A stretch of 64,000 nt of DNA from RYN-230 sp963813975 (GCA_963813975.1 CAWFAP010000002.1:124001-188000), one strand, 5' to 3'. Positions 49,174 to 57,376 are shown, numbered from the stretch's first letter. A program made the numbers and translations. Notes: a model not told the origin generated them from the letters alone.

Positions 49174-50875
49174 GGGCCCGGACGACCCGGGCGCGGTGAC
49201 ACCGGATGCTTCCGGCCAGGATGAGCCGGCTGGGCTGCGCGGCGTGGTACCGGACGTTTCCGGGGCTGTCCTGAGCGCTCCGGAGAGCGCCGCGCCGGGC
49301 CCTGGCCGCCGCGACGAATCAGCCGTCCCCGGACGGGACCTGTCCGGGGACGGCACTGACACGCCAGTGTCCGGTTTTCACGCGTTGCTCCACGTGCCCG
49401 CCGCGCCGCCGGCCGAGCAGCCCGCCCCGGGCAGTCCCCCACTGGCCCCGCCCGGCGAGCGGGTCATCCGGCCGGCCGGGTGGGCGCCCGGGCCGGCCCG
49501 GACCGCGCCGCCGCGGGAGGAGCGGAGCGCCCCGCCCGGGGAGTGGCACCTCCCGCCTCGCTCCGGCCTGGCCGCATCCGGCGGTCCCGTGTCGGGTGAA
49601 ACCCTGGCCAGTGAGACCGTTTCCCATGGCGCCGCGACCCATGGCGCAGCGACCCGGGGGAGCGCGGTCCATGGCCGCACGGATCACGGCTCCGGGGGCG
49701 GGGGCGCAGGCGGCACCCTGACGGAGCCCCGGACCGGGGACGGGGACGACGGCACCGGGGCGGGCCCGGCGCCGCCCGCTGACCCGCTGGCCGACGCCGG
49801 CTACCGCCGGCCCAGCCGGACCCGGCTCCTGGCCGGGGTAGCCGCGGTGGCGATCCTGGGCGTGACCGGGGTGACGGGAACCCTGGTCGTGATGCACAGT
49901 CACCAGACCGTCGCCTCCGCGCCCACGGGCGCCACGTCCGGTGCCACGTCCAGTGACGCAGCCGCGAGGGGGTCAGGGCCGGCCCGGCCGACCCCGCCAG
50001 CGCCCGCGTGGAGTACGCCGGTGCCGGTCGACCCGCAGACCCTCCAGGCTGGCGGTAGCCAGATCACCGGCCTGGCCTGCCCGAAACGGACGGTGTGTTA
50101 CGCCACGGACAGCGCGGGCACCGTCCTGTCCCTCCACTCGGGCGGATCCTGGCCGGTGTCGAACACGGATCCCAATGGCCCCCTGGTCGCCATCTCGTGC
50201 TCCTCAGCCAGGTTCTGCCTCACCGTCGACGCGGCGGGATACGCCATTCCGCTCACCCAGGGCGCGTGGGGCACCCCGGCACTGGTCGGCTCCGGACCCG
50301 GGACGCTGACCAGCGTCTCGTGCGCGAATTCCTCCTTCTGCGTGGCGGTGGACAACATCGGCGTTGCCTTCACGTACCGGGGCGCCGCCACGGGCTGGAG
50401 CCAGCAAACGGCCGATCCGAGCGGGCAGTCGTTGAACTCGGTGTCCTGCCCGACGTCCACGTACTGCGTGGCCGTGAGCGAGAGCGGAAACGTGTTCACG
50501 TACAACGGAACCTCGTGGAGCCGGCCGAACGGGGTGGACACGGGGCACGACCTGGTCAGCGTGTCCTGTCCCAGTACGTCGTTCTGCATGGCGGTGGACT
50601 CGGCGGGCCAGGCCGCCCTGCACTCCGACGGTCTGTGGGGACTCCAGCCGATCGGGTGGACGGCCACCGCGGTGTCCTGCCCGTCCGCGGGATCGTGCCT
50701 GGCGGTAGCCCGTTCCGGGGCGTCCGCGAGGTATGCCAACGGCCTGTGGGCCCAGGTGCCCGCCCCGGCTCCCGGGGGCAAGATCACCACCTTGAGCTGC
50801 GCGGCGGCGGACTCGTGCGTGGCCACGGACAAGAACAACAACGCGCTCTTCTACGCCCTGCCCCAGCCGGGCTGA
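49142..50875 (+). CDS. Membrane-anchored protein with seven C-x5-C repeats (putative beta-propeller)
   Basis: A 577-residue protein starting at an ATG 6 nt after GGAGG. Residues 1-225 are a Pro/Gly/Ala-rich cytoplasmic tail. A single membrane helix (LLAGVAAVAILGVTGVTGTL) lies at about 229-252. Residues 307-577 hold seven tandem repeats of 37-42 residues, each with an invariant C-x5-C (for example SCPTSTYCVAVSESG and SCPSTSFCMAVDSAG) followed by a Gly and a Trp. Seven such units suggest a disulfide-stapled seven-bladed propeller outside the membrane. It overlaps the zinc-ribbon gene. An extracellular sensor or binder coupled to the zinc ribbon is an inference. Confidence 0.78.
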   Translation: MPALPDGAGYEGPDDPGAVTPDASGQDEPAGLRGVVPDVSGAVLSAPESAAPGPGRRDESAVPGRDLSGDGTDTPVSGFHALLHVPAAPPAEQPAPGSPPLAPPGERVIRPAGWAPGPARTAPPREERSAPPGEWHLPPRSGLAASGGPVSGETLASETVSHGAATHGAATRGSAVHGRTDHGSGGGGAGGTLTEPRTGDGDDGTGAGPAPPADPLADAGYRRPSRTRLLAGVAAVAILGVTGVTGTLVVMHSHQTVASAPTGATSGATSSDAAARGSGPARPTPPAPAWSTPVPVDPQTLQAGGSQITGLACPKRTVCYATDSAGTVLSLHSGGSWPVSNTDPNGPLVAISCSSARFCLTVDAAGYAIPLTQGAWGTPALVGSGPGTLTSVSCANSSFCVAVDNIGVAFTYRGAATGWSQQTADPSGQSLNSVSCPTSTYCVAVSESGNVFTYNGTSWSRPNGVDTGHDLVSVSCPSTSFCMAVDSAGQAALHSDGLWGLQPIGWTATAVSCPSAGSCLAVARSGASARYANGLWAQVPAPAPGGKITTLSCAAADSCVATDKNNNALFYALPQPG

Positions 50876-50905
50876 CCCGCACCGCCGGCCGCACACGATC
50901 CGGGC

Positions 50906-50918
50906 TAGCCTGCGCAGG
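50906..50918 (+). promoter_or_regulatory. Leaderless -10 of the methyltransferase gene
   Basis: TAGCCT (50906-50911) lies 7 nt before the GTG at 50919, the spacing expected for a transcript beginning at the start codon. There is no Shine-Dalgarno. Confidence 0.4.
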
Positions 50919-51530
50919 GTGGAGGAACCGCCGAGCCATCTGGCCGGGCATCCGGACCAGGTGCGCTGGAACACGAGGTACGGGACCGGGTTCACCGCCT
51001 CGTTCGCGCCTCATCCGCTGGCGGTCGCGGCGCTAGCCCTGGACCTCCCGCACGGCCCGGTCGCCGACCTGGCCAGCGGCCCGTCGGGCAGCGCCTTGCT
51101 GGCCGCGGCGCAGGGGCGGCCGGTGACCGCGGTCGACGTCTCCGACGTGGCGCTGGGCCTGCTTGGCCAGGAGGCCCAGCGGCGCGGCCTGGATCACCTG
51201 ATCACGCTGGTCCATGCCGACCTGCGTGCCTGGTCTCCCCGGCCGGGCCGGTACGCCCTGGTGCTGGGCACCGGCTTCTGGGATCCGGCGGTCTTCGCCG
51301 CGGCCGTGCCGGGGCTGGCGCCCGGCGGCGTGCTCGGCTGGGAAGCCTTCACCGCCTCGGCCCGGCAGGCCCGGCCGACGCTGCCAGCGGCCTGGTGCCT
51401 GCGGGCCAGGGAGCCGGCCACGCTGCTGCCGGCCGGGGTGACCGTGATCAGCCAAGACGACAGGCCGGACGACCGGGGAGGGACCCGGCGGTTGCTGGCC
51501 CGCCGGGACAGCCCGGGCGGGCCGCTTTAG
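50919..51530 (+). CDS. Class I SAM-dependent methyltransferase
   Basis: A 203-residue protein. Motif I is a variant, PVADLASGPSGSALLAAAQG, with GPSGS in place of GxGxG. It is followed by PVTAVDVSDVALGLLGQEAQ (acidic ribose-binding Asp), the motif HADLRAWSPRPGRYALVLGT and the late LAPGGVLGWEAFT. The N-terminus (WNTRYGTGFTASFAPHPLAV) resembles tellurite-resistance TehB/UbiE-like methyltransferases. The variant SAM loop still has the acidic partner, so activity is plausible. It appears leaderless. Another methyltransferase gene follows after 57 bp but has its own promoter. Confidence 0.8.
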   Translation: MEEPPSHLAGHPDQVRWNTRYGTGFTASFAPHPLAVAALALDLPHGPVADLASGPSGSALLAAAQGRPVTAVDVSDVALGLLGQEAQRRGLDHLITLVHADLRAWSPRPGRYALVLGTGFWDPAVFAAAVPGLAPGGVLGWEAFTASARQARPTLPAAWCLRAREPATLLPAGVTVISQDDRPDDRGGTRRLLARRDSPGGPL

Positions 51531-51557
51531 TCTCACGATACAAGACTGAAGATCAAC

Positions 51558-51582
51558 TATAATGAGACCCTTGCTAAGGTCT
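51558..51582 (+). promoter_or_regulatory. Consensus -10 with downstream dyad
   Basis: An exact TATAAT (51558-51563), rare in this GC-rich window, is followed by the dyad AGACC-N8-GGTCT (51565-51582) over the expected transcription start. A recognisable -35 is missing, which suggests activator dependence; the dyad could bind a repressor. Confidence 0.5.
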
Positions 51583-51587
51583 GCGGT

Positions 51588-52340
51588 ATGGAGCTGCTCG
51601 AATGGGACGCCCGGAGTTACGACGCGCTGCCGCTGCCGCACAAGCGATGGGGGCCCGCCGCTATCGCCAGGCTCCACCTGTCCGGGGACGAGACCGTGGC
51701 CGATCTCGGGGCCGGGACCGGGCGGGACGCTGAGCAGCTGCTGACGGCGCTGCCCCGCGGGCGCGTGCTCGCCATCGACGGCTCGCAGCAGATGCTCACG
51801 CAGCTGCGCGAGCGGCTGGCCGGGCAGCTGAACCAGGTGCAGGTCGTGCAGGCCGACCTGCGGGAGCCGCTGCCAGTCACCGAGCCGGTGGACGCGGTGC
51901 TGAGCGTGGCCACCTTGCACTGGCTGCCTGACCACGCGCAGGTGTTCCGCTCGGTCGCCGGGATGCTCCGGCCCGGGGGCCAGTTCGTGGCCGAGGCGGG
52001 CGGCGAGGGCAACGTCGCCACGGTCCGGGCCGCCCTGGCCGCGCTGGACGCCGACGACGGGAAGGACATCTGGAACTTCGCGGGGGTGGCCGAGACCCGG
52101 GAGCGCCTGGCCGCCGCCGGCTTCACCAGCATCGAGGCCGGCCTGGTGCCGGACCCCGCCCGGCTCGAATCGGCCGGCCAGCTGGAGGCGTTCCTGGCCA
52201 CCGTCGTGCTGGGGGCGCATCTGCGCGATCTGCCGCCCGGCGAGCGCCGCCCGTTCGTGCGGGCGGTGGCCACGCGGCTGGACGAGCCCGTCGTCGATTA
52301 CGTGAGGCTGCAGATCCGCGCCACCCGGAGAGCGGGCTAG
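51588..52340 (+). CDS. Trans-aconitate methyltransferase-like protein
   Basis: A 250-residue class I methyltransferase. It opens WDARSYDALPLPHKRWG, has motif I TVADLGAGTGRDAEQLLTAL, then GRVLAIDGSQQMLTQLRERL, the post-II motif VDAVLSVATLHWLPDHAQVF and GMLRPGGQFVAEAGGEGNVA. The 'SxATLHWxxDH' and 'EAGGEGN' features are those of the Tam family, which methylates trans-aconitate or related acids. Substrate identity remains open. A consensus -10 and a dyad lie upstream, so the gene may be regulated independently of its neighbour. Confidence 0.85.
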   Translation: MELLEWDARSYDALPLPHKRWGPAAIARLHLSGDETVADLGAGTGRDAEQLLTALPRGRVLAIDGSQQMLTQLRERLAGQLNQVQVVQADLREPLPVTEPVDAVLSVATLHWLPDHAQVFRSVAGMLRPGGQFVAEAGGEGNVATVRAALAALDADDGKDIWNFAGVAETRERLAAAGFTSIEAGLVPDPARLESAGQLEAFLATVVLGAHLRDLPPGERRPFVRAVATRLDEPVVDYVRLQIRATRRAG

Positions 52341-52536
52341 CCCGGCCGGACGCAGACTCCCCGGACCGGCGCGGTCCGGGGGCCGGGACGCGGGATCTCC
52401 CGGGCGGACCGCCCGGCGCGCAGCGGTCCATCCGGCACTCGTTGCACCGTCCCGCAGGCCATGACCACCAGGACGGGCCCGTGGTCTCGCGGGCCGCCCG
52501 TCGTGATCCCCCGGGGCGCCTCGTCATAATGGCCGG

Positions 52537-53712
52537 ATGCTGAGCGGCACTCGCCAGGACCGGCCCGGGAACCTGCTCCGCCCGCCGGGGGCGAGCGCCC
52601 GGGTGACCAACGTTGAGCTGTTCTTCGACCTGGTCTACGTGTTCGCGGTCACCCAGCTGTCCCATTACCTGATTGATCACCGGACGGCCGGGGGCGCGCT
52701 GCAGGCCCTGCTGCTGCTGACCATGGTGTGGCTGGTCTGGGCCTACACCACCTGGGTCACCAACTGGCTGGATCCGGAGCGGATCCCGGTCCGGCTGATG
52801 CTGCTCGGGCTGGCCCTGGCCAGCCTGGTCATGTCGGCCGCCCTGCCGTTCGCGTTCGCCGGGCGGGGGGTGGCCGTGGGCGGCGCCTACGCGCTCATGC
52901 AGATCGGCCGGAGCGGGTTCGCGGTGGCCGGGCTGTGCGGTCAGCGGCTGCAGCGCAACTTCCAGCGCATCCTGGCCTGGTGCCTGGTGAGCGGCGCGCT
53001 CGCCGTCGCGGGCGGGCTGGTGGCCGGGCACGCCCGCGAGCTGCTCTGGCTGGCGGCGGTCGCCGTCAACGTGCTCGGCGGCCTGGCGGGTTTCTACACG
53101 CCCGGGCTGGGCCGGTCGGAAACCCGGGACTGGACCATCGAGGGCAACCATTTCGCCGAGCGCTGCCAGGCTTTCATCCTCATCGCGCTGGGCGAGTCGA
53201 TCGTGGTGATCGGGGCCACGCTGTCCGGGCTGCCCGCGGTCACCGCGCAGGAGGTCATCGCCTTCCTGGCCGCGTTCACCACCAGCGCCGGGCTGTGGTG
53301 GCTGTACTTCCACCGCAGCGCGGAGGAGAGCGCGCAGGTCATCGCCAGCTCCGCCGATCCCGGGCGGCTCGGCCGCTCCGCGTATCACCTCATCCACCCG
53401 GTGATGGTGGCCGGGATCATCGTGGTGGCGGCGGGGGACCAGCTCGTGCTGCGCCGCCCCGGCGCGGTAGGGGGCCCGGCAGTATCCGCGATGGTGCTCG
53501 GCGGCCCGGCCCTTTTCCTGCTGGGCCACGCCGCGTTCAAGGCCGTGGTCTGGGGCCGGGTGTCGTGGACCCGGATCGGCGGGGCCGCGGTCCTGGCCGC
53601 GCTGGGCGGGCTCGCCCCGTTCGTGCCGGCGCTGGTCCTCGGCGTGTGCGCGGCGGTGGTCGTGGTGGGCGTCGCCGCCACCGACTCCCTGGCCCAGCGC
53701 ACCCGCGGCTGA
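52537..53712 (+). CDS. ltrA: Low temperature requirement protein A (LtrA)
   Basis: A 391-residue integral membrane protein with about ten helices and the LtrA signature near the N-terminus (TNVELFFDLVYVFAVTQLSH). Further family features are RNFQRILAWCLVSGALAVAG, GNHFAERCQAFILIALGESI and a central TSAGLWWLYFHRSAEE. The family is widespread in bacteria, named from a cold-sensitive Listeria mutant; a transport function is unproven. CATAAT lies 6 nt before the ATG, suggesting leaderless transcription. It is convergent with the SDR gene 51 bp away. Confidence 0.92.
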   Translation: MLSGTRQDRPGNLLRPPGASARVTNVELFFDLVYVFAVTQLSHYLIDHRTAGGALQALLLLTMVWLVWAYTTWVTNWLDPERIPVRLMLLGLALASLVMSAALPFAFAGRGVAVGGAYALMQIGRSGFAVAGLCGQRLQRNFQRILAWCLVSGALAVAGGLVAGHARELLWLAAVAVNVLGGLAGFYTPGLGRSETRDWTIEGNHFAERCQAFILIALGESIVVIGATLSGLPAVTAQEVIAFLAAFTTSAGLWWLYFHRSAEESAQVIASSADPGRLGRSAYHLIHPVMVAGIIVVAAGDQLVLRRPGAVGGPAVSAMVLGGPALFLLGHAAFKAVVWGRVSWTRIGGAAVLAALGGLAPFVPALVLGVCAAVVVVGVAATDSLAQRTRG

Positions 53713-53763
53713 GGCTCCCGCGCGGCGAGCGGAATGGTACCCGCCGTCCTGCTCCGATTCCGC

Positions 53764-54528
53764 CTAGCGCGGGTACATGCCGCCGTCGAGTGAGATCACC
53801 TGGCTGGTGAGGTAGGCGTTGCGCAGCATGGCCAGGGCCAGGCCCGCGACCTCCTCCGGCCGGCCCAGGCGGCCGACCGGGATCTGCCGGCGCAGCTCCT
53901 CCGGGTCGCCGGGCAGCATCCCGGTCTCGGTGATCAGGGCGGGGGCCAGGCTGTTGACGGTCACCCCGGCCTGGGCGTACCGGCTGGCCAGGAAGTGGGT
54001 GAGCCCGCTCAGCCCGGCCTTGGACGCCGCGTAGTGCGGGCCCACGATCCCGCCGGTGAATGCGGCCACCGACGACACGAACAGGATCCGGCCGAAGCCC
54101 CGGTCCGCCATGCCCGGCAGGGTCCGCTGGGCCAGCAGGAACGGGGCGCGCAGGTTCACCGCGATCATCGCGTCGAAGTCGGCGGTGGTCACCTCGCCGA
54201 GGGGCTTGGTGCCGCCCATACCCGCGTTGCTGACCAGTACATCTACCGGGCCGAGGGTGTCTTCGGCCGCCCTGACCAGCTCGGCGGGCGCGGCCGGGTC
54301 ACCCAGGTCGGCGCCCAGGGCGGCGGCGTGGCCGCCCGCCGAGATGATCTGCGCCGCGATCCGCGTGGCGGCGTCGCCCCGGCTTCCGTAGCCGAGTGCC
54401 ACCGCGGCCCCGGCCGCCGCCACCTGGCGCGCGATCGAACCGCCGATCCCGCCGCTCGCGCCGGTGACCAGCGCCACCCGCCCGGCCAGCCAGCCCGGAT
54501 TCGTGGTTTCAGTCCCTGATGCTGTCAT
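53764..54528 (-). CDS. SDR-family oxidoreductase (FabG-like)
   Basis: A 254-residue classical SDR with ALVTGASGGIGGSIARQVAA at about residue 19, VDVLVSNAGMGGTKPL at about 100, ILFVSSVAAFTGGIV with the catalytic Ser and HYAASKAGLSG with the Tyr-Lys pair, ending SQVISLDGGMYPR. The Tyr-Gly-Ser-Arg after strand two (LGYGSRGDAA) suggests NADPH preference, as in FabG-type 3-oxoacyl reductases. GAGGGG lies 7 nt before the ATG. It is monocistronic, convergent with ltrA, and its other neighbour is the tRNA gene on the opposite strand. Confidence 0.9.
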   Translation of the reverse strand: MTASGTETTNPGWLAGRVALVTGASGGIGGSIARQVAAAGAAVALGYGSRGDAATRIAAQIISAGGHAAALGADLGDPAAPAELVRAAEDTLGPVDVLVSNAGMGGTKPLGEVTTADFDAMIAVNLRAPFLLAQRTLPGMADRGFGRILFVSSVAAFTGGIVGPHYAASKAGLSGLTHFLASRYAQAGVTVNSLAPALITETGMLPGDPEELRRQIPVGRLGRPEEVAGLALAMLRNAYLTSQVISLDGGMYPR

Positions 54529-54648
54529 CGCCGTCCCCTCCGCATGGCACGCTGCCTTCCCGCGACGTGGCCGGCCAACCGGCCCGGCCGGGCGAATCCG
54601 CCGCATCCGGGCCACCCGCCAGCCGGTTCACCGCATCCCCGCGCCGAT

Positions 54649-54699
54649 GGGATCTGGGCCGAGGGCCGGGATCTGGCCGAGGGCCGGGATCCGGGCCGA
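54649..54699 (+). repeat. 18-19 bp tandem repeat upstream of the tRNA
   Basis: Two full copies and one partial copy of GGGATCTGGCCGAGGGCC (the first with one extra G) lie between the SDR start and the tRNA promoter region. Confidence 0.7.
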
Positions 54700-54752
54700 T
54701 TACCCGGTCCGCCAGTCAGTCGCTGTAAGCTATGTGCGCTTGGCGGCCATGA

Positions 54753-54829
54753 GGCGGAGTAGCTCAGTCAGGCAGAGCAAGCGGCTCATAATCGCTGTGT
54801 CGCCGGTTCAAGTCCGGCCTCCGCTACCA
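54753..54829 (+). tRNA. tRNA-Met (CAT anticodon)
   Basis: A 77-nt cloverleaf. The acceptor stem GGCGGAG pairs with CTCCGCT (G-U at the first pair). The D arm is GCTC..GAGC. The anticodon stem AGCGG/TCGCT has loop CTCATAA and anticodon CAT. The T arm GCCGG-TTCAAGT-CCGGC is standard and the CCA end is encoded. The non-initiator first pair and AGTCAGG D-loop suggest elongator tRNA-Met; a lysidine-modified tRNA-Ile2 cannot be excluded from anticodon alone. It precedes the rpmG block, a common actinomycete arrangement. Confidence 0.95.
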
Positions 54830-55042
54830 GTTCGCGCCGCCCGGCACCGCGGTCCGGCTCCCGGTCACGTGGTGCGCGGGCAGCTGCGTGCTGCTGTCCG
54901 CGGCCCGGGAATGGTGCCTGGCTGCGGGCTGTTGTCTATCCAGATGGCCCTCTGTGCCGTGGCTGTGCCTGTGCTTAGCAGGTCACGGTCCTTACAGTAG
55001 GTCTGTCCGAACTTTGCCCATCCCAGAGAAAGGCACTCCATC

Positions 55043-55207
55043 GTGGCTGCCACCGACGTCAGGCCCAAGATCACCCTGGCCTGCCAGGAGTGCAAGCACC
55101 GCAACTACATCACCAAGAAGAACCGGCGTAACGACCCGGACCGGCTCGAGCTGAAGAAGTACTGCCCGAACTGCCGCTGCCACCGGCCGCACCGCGAGAC
55201 CCGCTAA
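55043..55207 (+). CDS. rpmG: 50S ribosomal protein L33
   Basis: A 54-residue protein with the L33 pattern: VRPKITLACQECKHRNYITK, then KKNRRNDPDRLELKKYCPNC and the tail RCHRPHRETR. Two Cys pairs (CQEC and CPNC) make it the zinc-binding C+ form, the one replaced under zinc limitation in many actinomycetes. The GTG start has AGAAAGG 8 nt upstream. TACAGT (54993-54998) is a candidate -10. It heads the rpmG - MaoC - MaoC - murB block seen across Actinomycetota, with the next gene 7 bp away. Confidence 0.97.
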   Translation: MAATDVRPKITLACQECKHRNYITKKNRRNDPDRLELKKYCPNCRCHRPHRETR

Positions 55208-55214
55208 CTCCAGC

Positions 55215-55673
55215 GTGGCCGTCAACAAGGACTACGCGGGCCGGTCATTCCCGGCCACGGAGCCCTACGAGGTCAGCCGGGTCAAGATCGCGGAGTTCGC
55301 CGATGCGATCGGTGACCCTAACCCGGTTTACCGGGACCGGGACGCGGCCGCAGCGGCTGGCTACCCGGACGTGATCGCCCCGCCCACGTTCCCGATCGTG
55401 GTGACCATGGCCGCGTCCGGGCAGGCGATCGCCGACCCCGGTCTCGGCATCAACTACGCCCTGGTGGTCCACGGCGAGCAGCGCTTCCGCTATGCCCGGC
55501 CGCTGCGCGCCGGTGATGTGGTCACCGCGCAGTCCACCATCGAGACCATCAAGACGCTCGGCCGGAACGTGGTGATGACCACCCGGACCGAGGTCCGGAC
55601 CGTGGCCGGTGAGCAGGTGTGCACGGCTTACTCGACGCTGGTGGAACGCGGCACGGCAGGTGAGGCGGAGTGA
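55215..55673 (+). CDS. MaoC-like (R)-hydratase subunit, HadA/HadC type
   Basis: A 152-residue N-terminal-type MaoC dehydratase ('FAS1-like dehydratase' fold): NKDYAGRSFPATEPYEVSRV, FADAIGDPNPVYRDRDAAAA, APPTFPIVVTMAASG, then YALVVHGEQRFRYARPLRAG and STLVERG. In mycobacteria the equivalent gene next to rpmG encodes the non-catalytic, substrate-binding subunit of the HadAB/HadBC 3-hydroxyacyl-ACP dehydratase. The catalytic Asp/His pair is in the next gene. It overlaps that gene by GTGA. In non-mycolate actinomycetes the substrate is unknown. Confidence 0.9.
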   Translation: MAVNKDYAGRSFPATEPYEVSRVKIAEFADAIGDPNPVYRDRDAAAAAGYPDVIAPPTFPIVVTMAASGQAIADPGLGINYALVVHGEQRFRYARPLRAGDVVTAQSTIETIKTLGRNVVMTTRTEVRTVAGEQVCTAYSTLVERGTAGEAE

Positions 55674-56098
55674 GTGCGGTGGTCAAGTACGCGGACGTCG
55701 AGGCGGGTGCGGAGCTTCCGTCGGCCAGCTACCCCGTGGCCAGGCTGAACCTGGTCAAGTACTGCGGCGCGTCCGGTGACTTCAACGTCATCCACTGGAA
55801 CGAGCGGATCGCCCGGGCGGTGGGCCTGCCTGACGTCATCGCGCACGGCATGTTCACCATGGCCCAGGCGGGCCGCTACGTCACGGACTGGGCCGGCGAT
55901 CCCGGGGCCATGACCGAGTTCGGCGTCCGGTTCTCCGCCCCGGTCGTCGTGCCTGACGACGACGGCTTCGTGAGCATCGAGGTCAGCGGGATCATCGAGG
56001 AGAAGCTGGACGACAACCGGGTCGTGGTGGCGCTGACCGCCCGGTCGGGCGGGGACAAGGTGCTCACCCGGTCCCGCGCGGTGGTCCGGCTGCCCTGA
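55670..56098 (+). CDS. MaoC-like (R)-hydratase catalytic subunit, HadB type
   Basis: A 142-residue hot-dog protein with the hydratase-2 catalytic motif YCGASGDFNVIHWNERIARA (Asp and His of the dyad), then LPDVIAHGMFTMAQAGRYVT and VRFSAPVVVPDDDGF. It pairs with the preceding non-catalytic subunit to form a heterodimeric (R)-3-hydroxyacyl-thioester dehydratase. The two are coupled by a 4-bp overlap (GTGA). Conserved position between rpmG and murB supports orthology with mycobacterial HadB. It ends 8 bp before murB. Confidence 0.92.
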   Translation: MSAVVKYADVEAGAELPSASYPVARLNLVKYCGASGDFNVIHWNERIARAVGLPDVIAHGMFTMAQAGRYVTDWAGDPGAMTEFGVRFSAPVVVPDDDGFVSIEVSGIIEEKLDDNRVVVALTARSGGDKVLTRSRAVVRLP

Positions 56099-56106
56099 CG
56101 CCGCCC

Positions 56107-57357
56107 ATGGCTAACGTCCGCGAGCAGGTCAACCTGTCCCGTTTCACCACCCTCGGCCTGGGCGGTCCCGCCCGCCGTTTCGTGGTGGCCGGCACCGATG
56201 ACGAGATCATCGCTGCGGTGCGGGATGCTGACCGGCGCGGCGAGCCGCTGCTGGTCTTGGGCGGCGGCAGCAATCTGGTGATCTCTGACGACGGGTTCCC
56301 CGGCACCGTGATCCAGGTGGCCACCAAGGGCATCCACCGGACGGCGGGGCCGGATGTGACCAGCCCCGGTCAGGCGGCCCCCAGTCAGGCGGCCCCCAGT
56401 CAAGCTGGGCCGGACGAGGCGGGCTCGCGCCAGGCCGAGCCCGGCGCGCCGGTGACGCTGACTGCCGCGGCAGGCGAGGAGTGGGACACGGTCGTCGCGT
56501 CCTGCGTGGCCGCTGACCTCGCCGGGCTGGAATGCCTGTCCGGCATCCCCGGGCTGACCGGCGCCACACCTATCCAGAACGTCGGGGCCTACGGCCAGGA
56601 AGTGGCCGACACCATCACCAGGGTCCGCGCGTATGACCGGGCCACGTCCGGCGTGGTGGAACTGGCCGCGGCCGACTGCGGATTCGGCTACCGGACCAGC
56701 GCCTTCAAGCGCAGCCTCGCCCCTCCCGCGGTGACGGGCCGGTTCGTGGTACTCGGGGTGACCTTCCAGCTGACTGCCGACCGGCTGTCCAGGCCGGTCC
56801 GCTACGCCGAACTGGCCGGGGTCCTAGGCCTGGACGCAGGCCGTCCGGGCGAGGGAACGCCGAGCCAGGGGCCGGATGAGGGCGGCCGCGCTCCGCTGGG
56901 CGACGTGCGTTCGGCCGTGCTCCGGCTGCGCCGCGGCAAGGGCATGGTGCTCGATCCCGGGGACCCGGACAGCCGCAGCGCGGGATCGTTCTTCACCAAC
57001 CCCGTCCTGGACGCCAGGCAGTTCGCGATGCTGCGCCGGCTGGTGGACGAGCGGTGCGGTCCTGGCGTCCCCATCCCGCAGTTCCCGGCCGGGTCGGGCC
57101 AGGTGAAGGTGCCCGCCGCGTGGCTCATCGGGCAGGCCGGGTTCCACAAGGGCTACCCGGGTGCCGGCCGGCCCGGCGGGGGCTCGCCGGGCCCGGCGGC
57201 GCACATCTCCACCAAGCACACGCTGGCCTTGGTCAACCCGGGAGGCGCCAGCACGGCCGGCGTGGTCGGCCTGGCCCGGGAGATCCGCGACCGCGTCCGT
57301 GACCTCTTCGGGGTCGAGCTGGCCAGCGAGCCGGTGCTGGTCGGCACCAGCCTGTGA
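56107..57357 (+). CDS. murB: UDP-N-acetylenolpyruvoylglucosamine reductase
   Basis: A 416-residue MurB, longer than the usual 350. FAD-binding features are NLSRFTTLGLGGPARRFVVA and PLLVLGGGSNLVISDDGFPG, then GLECLSGIPGLTGATPIQNV and GAYGQEVADTITRVRAYDR. The proton-donor Ser lies in SAGSFFTNPVLDARQF and the last catalytic Glu in LASEPVLVG. It reduces UDP-GlcNAc-enolpyruvate to UDP-MurNAc with NADPH. Extra length comes from a disordered insert at about residues 84-117 (15-bp DNA repeat encoding QAAPS units) and Gly/Pro-rich loops near 240-265 and 355. It is the last gene of the conserved rpmG block. Confidence 0.96.
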   Translation: MANVREQVNLSRFTTLGLGGPARRFVVAGTDDEIIAAVRDADRRGEPLLVLGGGSNLVISDDGFPGTVIQVATKGIHRTAGPDVTSPGQAAPSQAAPSQAGPDEAGSRQAEPGAPVTLTAAAGEEWDTVVASCVAADLAGLECLSGIPGLTGATPIQNVGAYGQEVADTITRVRAYDRATSGVVELAAADCGFGYRTSAFKRSLAPPAVTGRFVVLGVTFQLTADRLSRPVRYAELAGVLGLDAGRPGEGTPSQGPDEGGRAPLGDVRSAVLRLRRGKGMVLDPGDPDSRSAGSFFTNPVLDARQFAMLRRLVDERCGPGVPIPQFPAGSGQVKVPAAWLIGQAGFHKGYPGAGRPGGGSPGPAAHISTKHTLALVNPGGASTAGVVGLAREIRDRVRDLFGVELASEPVLVGTSL

Positions 57358-57376
57358 CCACGGGAGGTTCCTGGTA

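Noticed and set aside
54961..55042. Zinc-responsive (Zur) operator or riboswitch before rpmG
   Set aside because: No clear Zur dyad or structured leader could be identified in the short leader; the zinc-binding C+ form seen here would not normally be the zinc-repressed copy.
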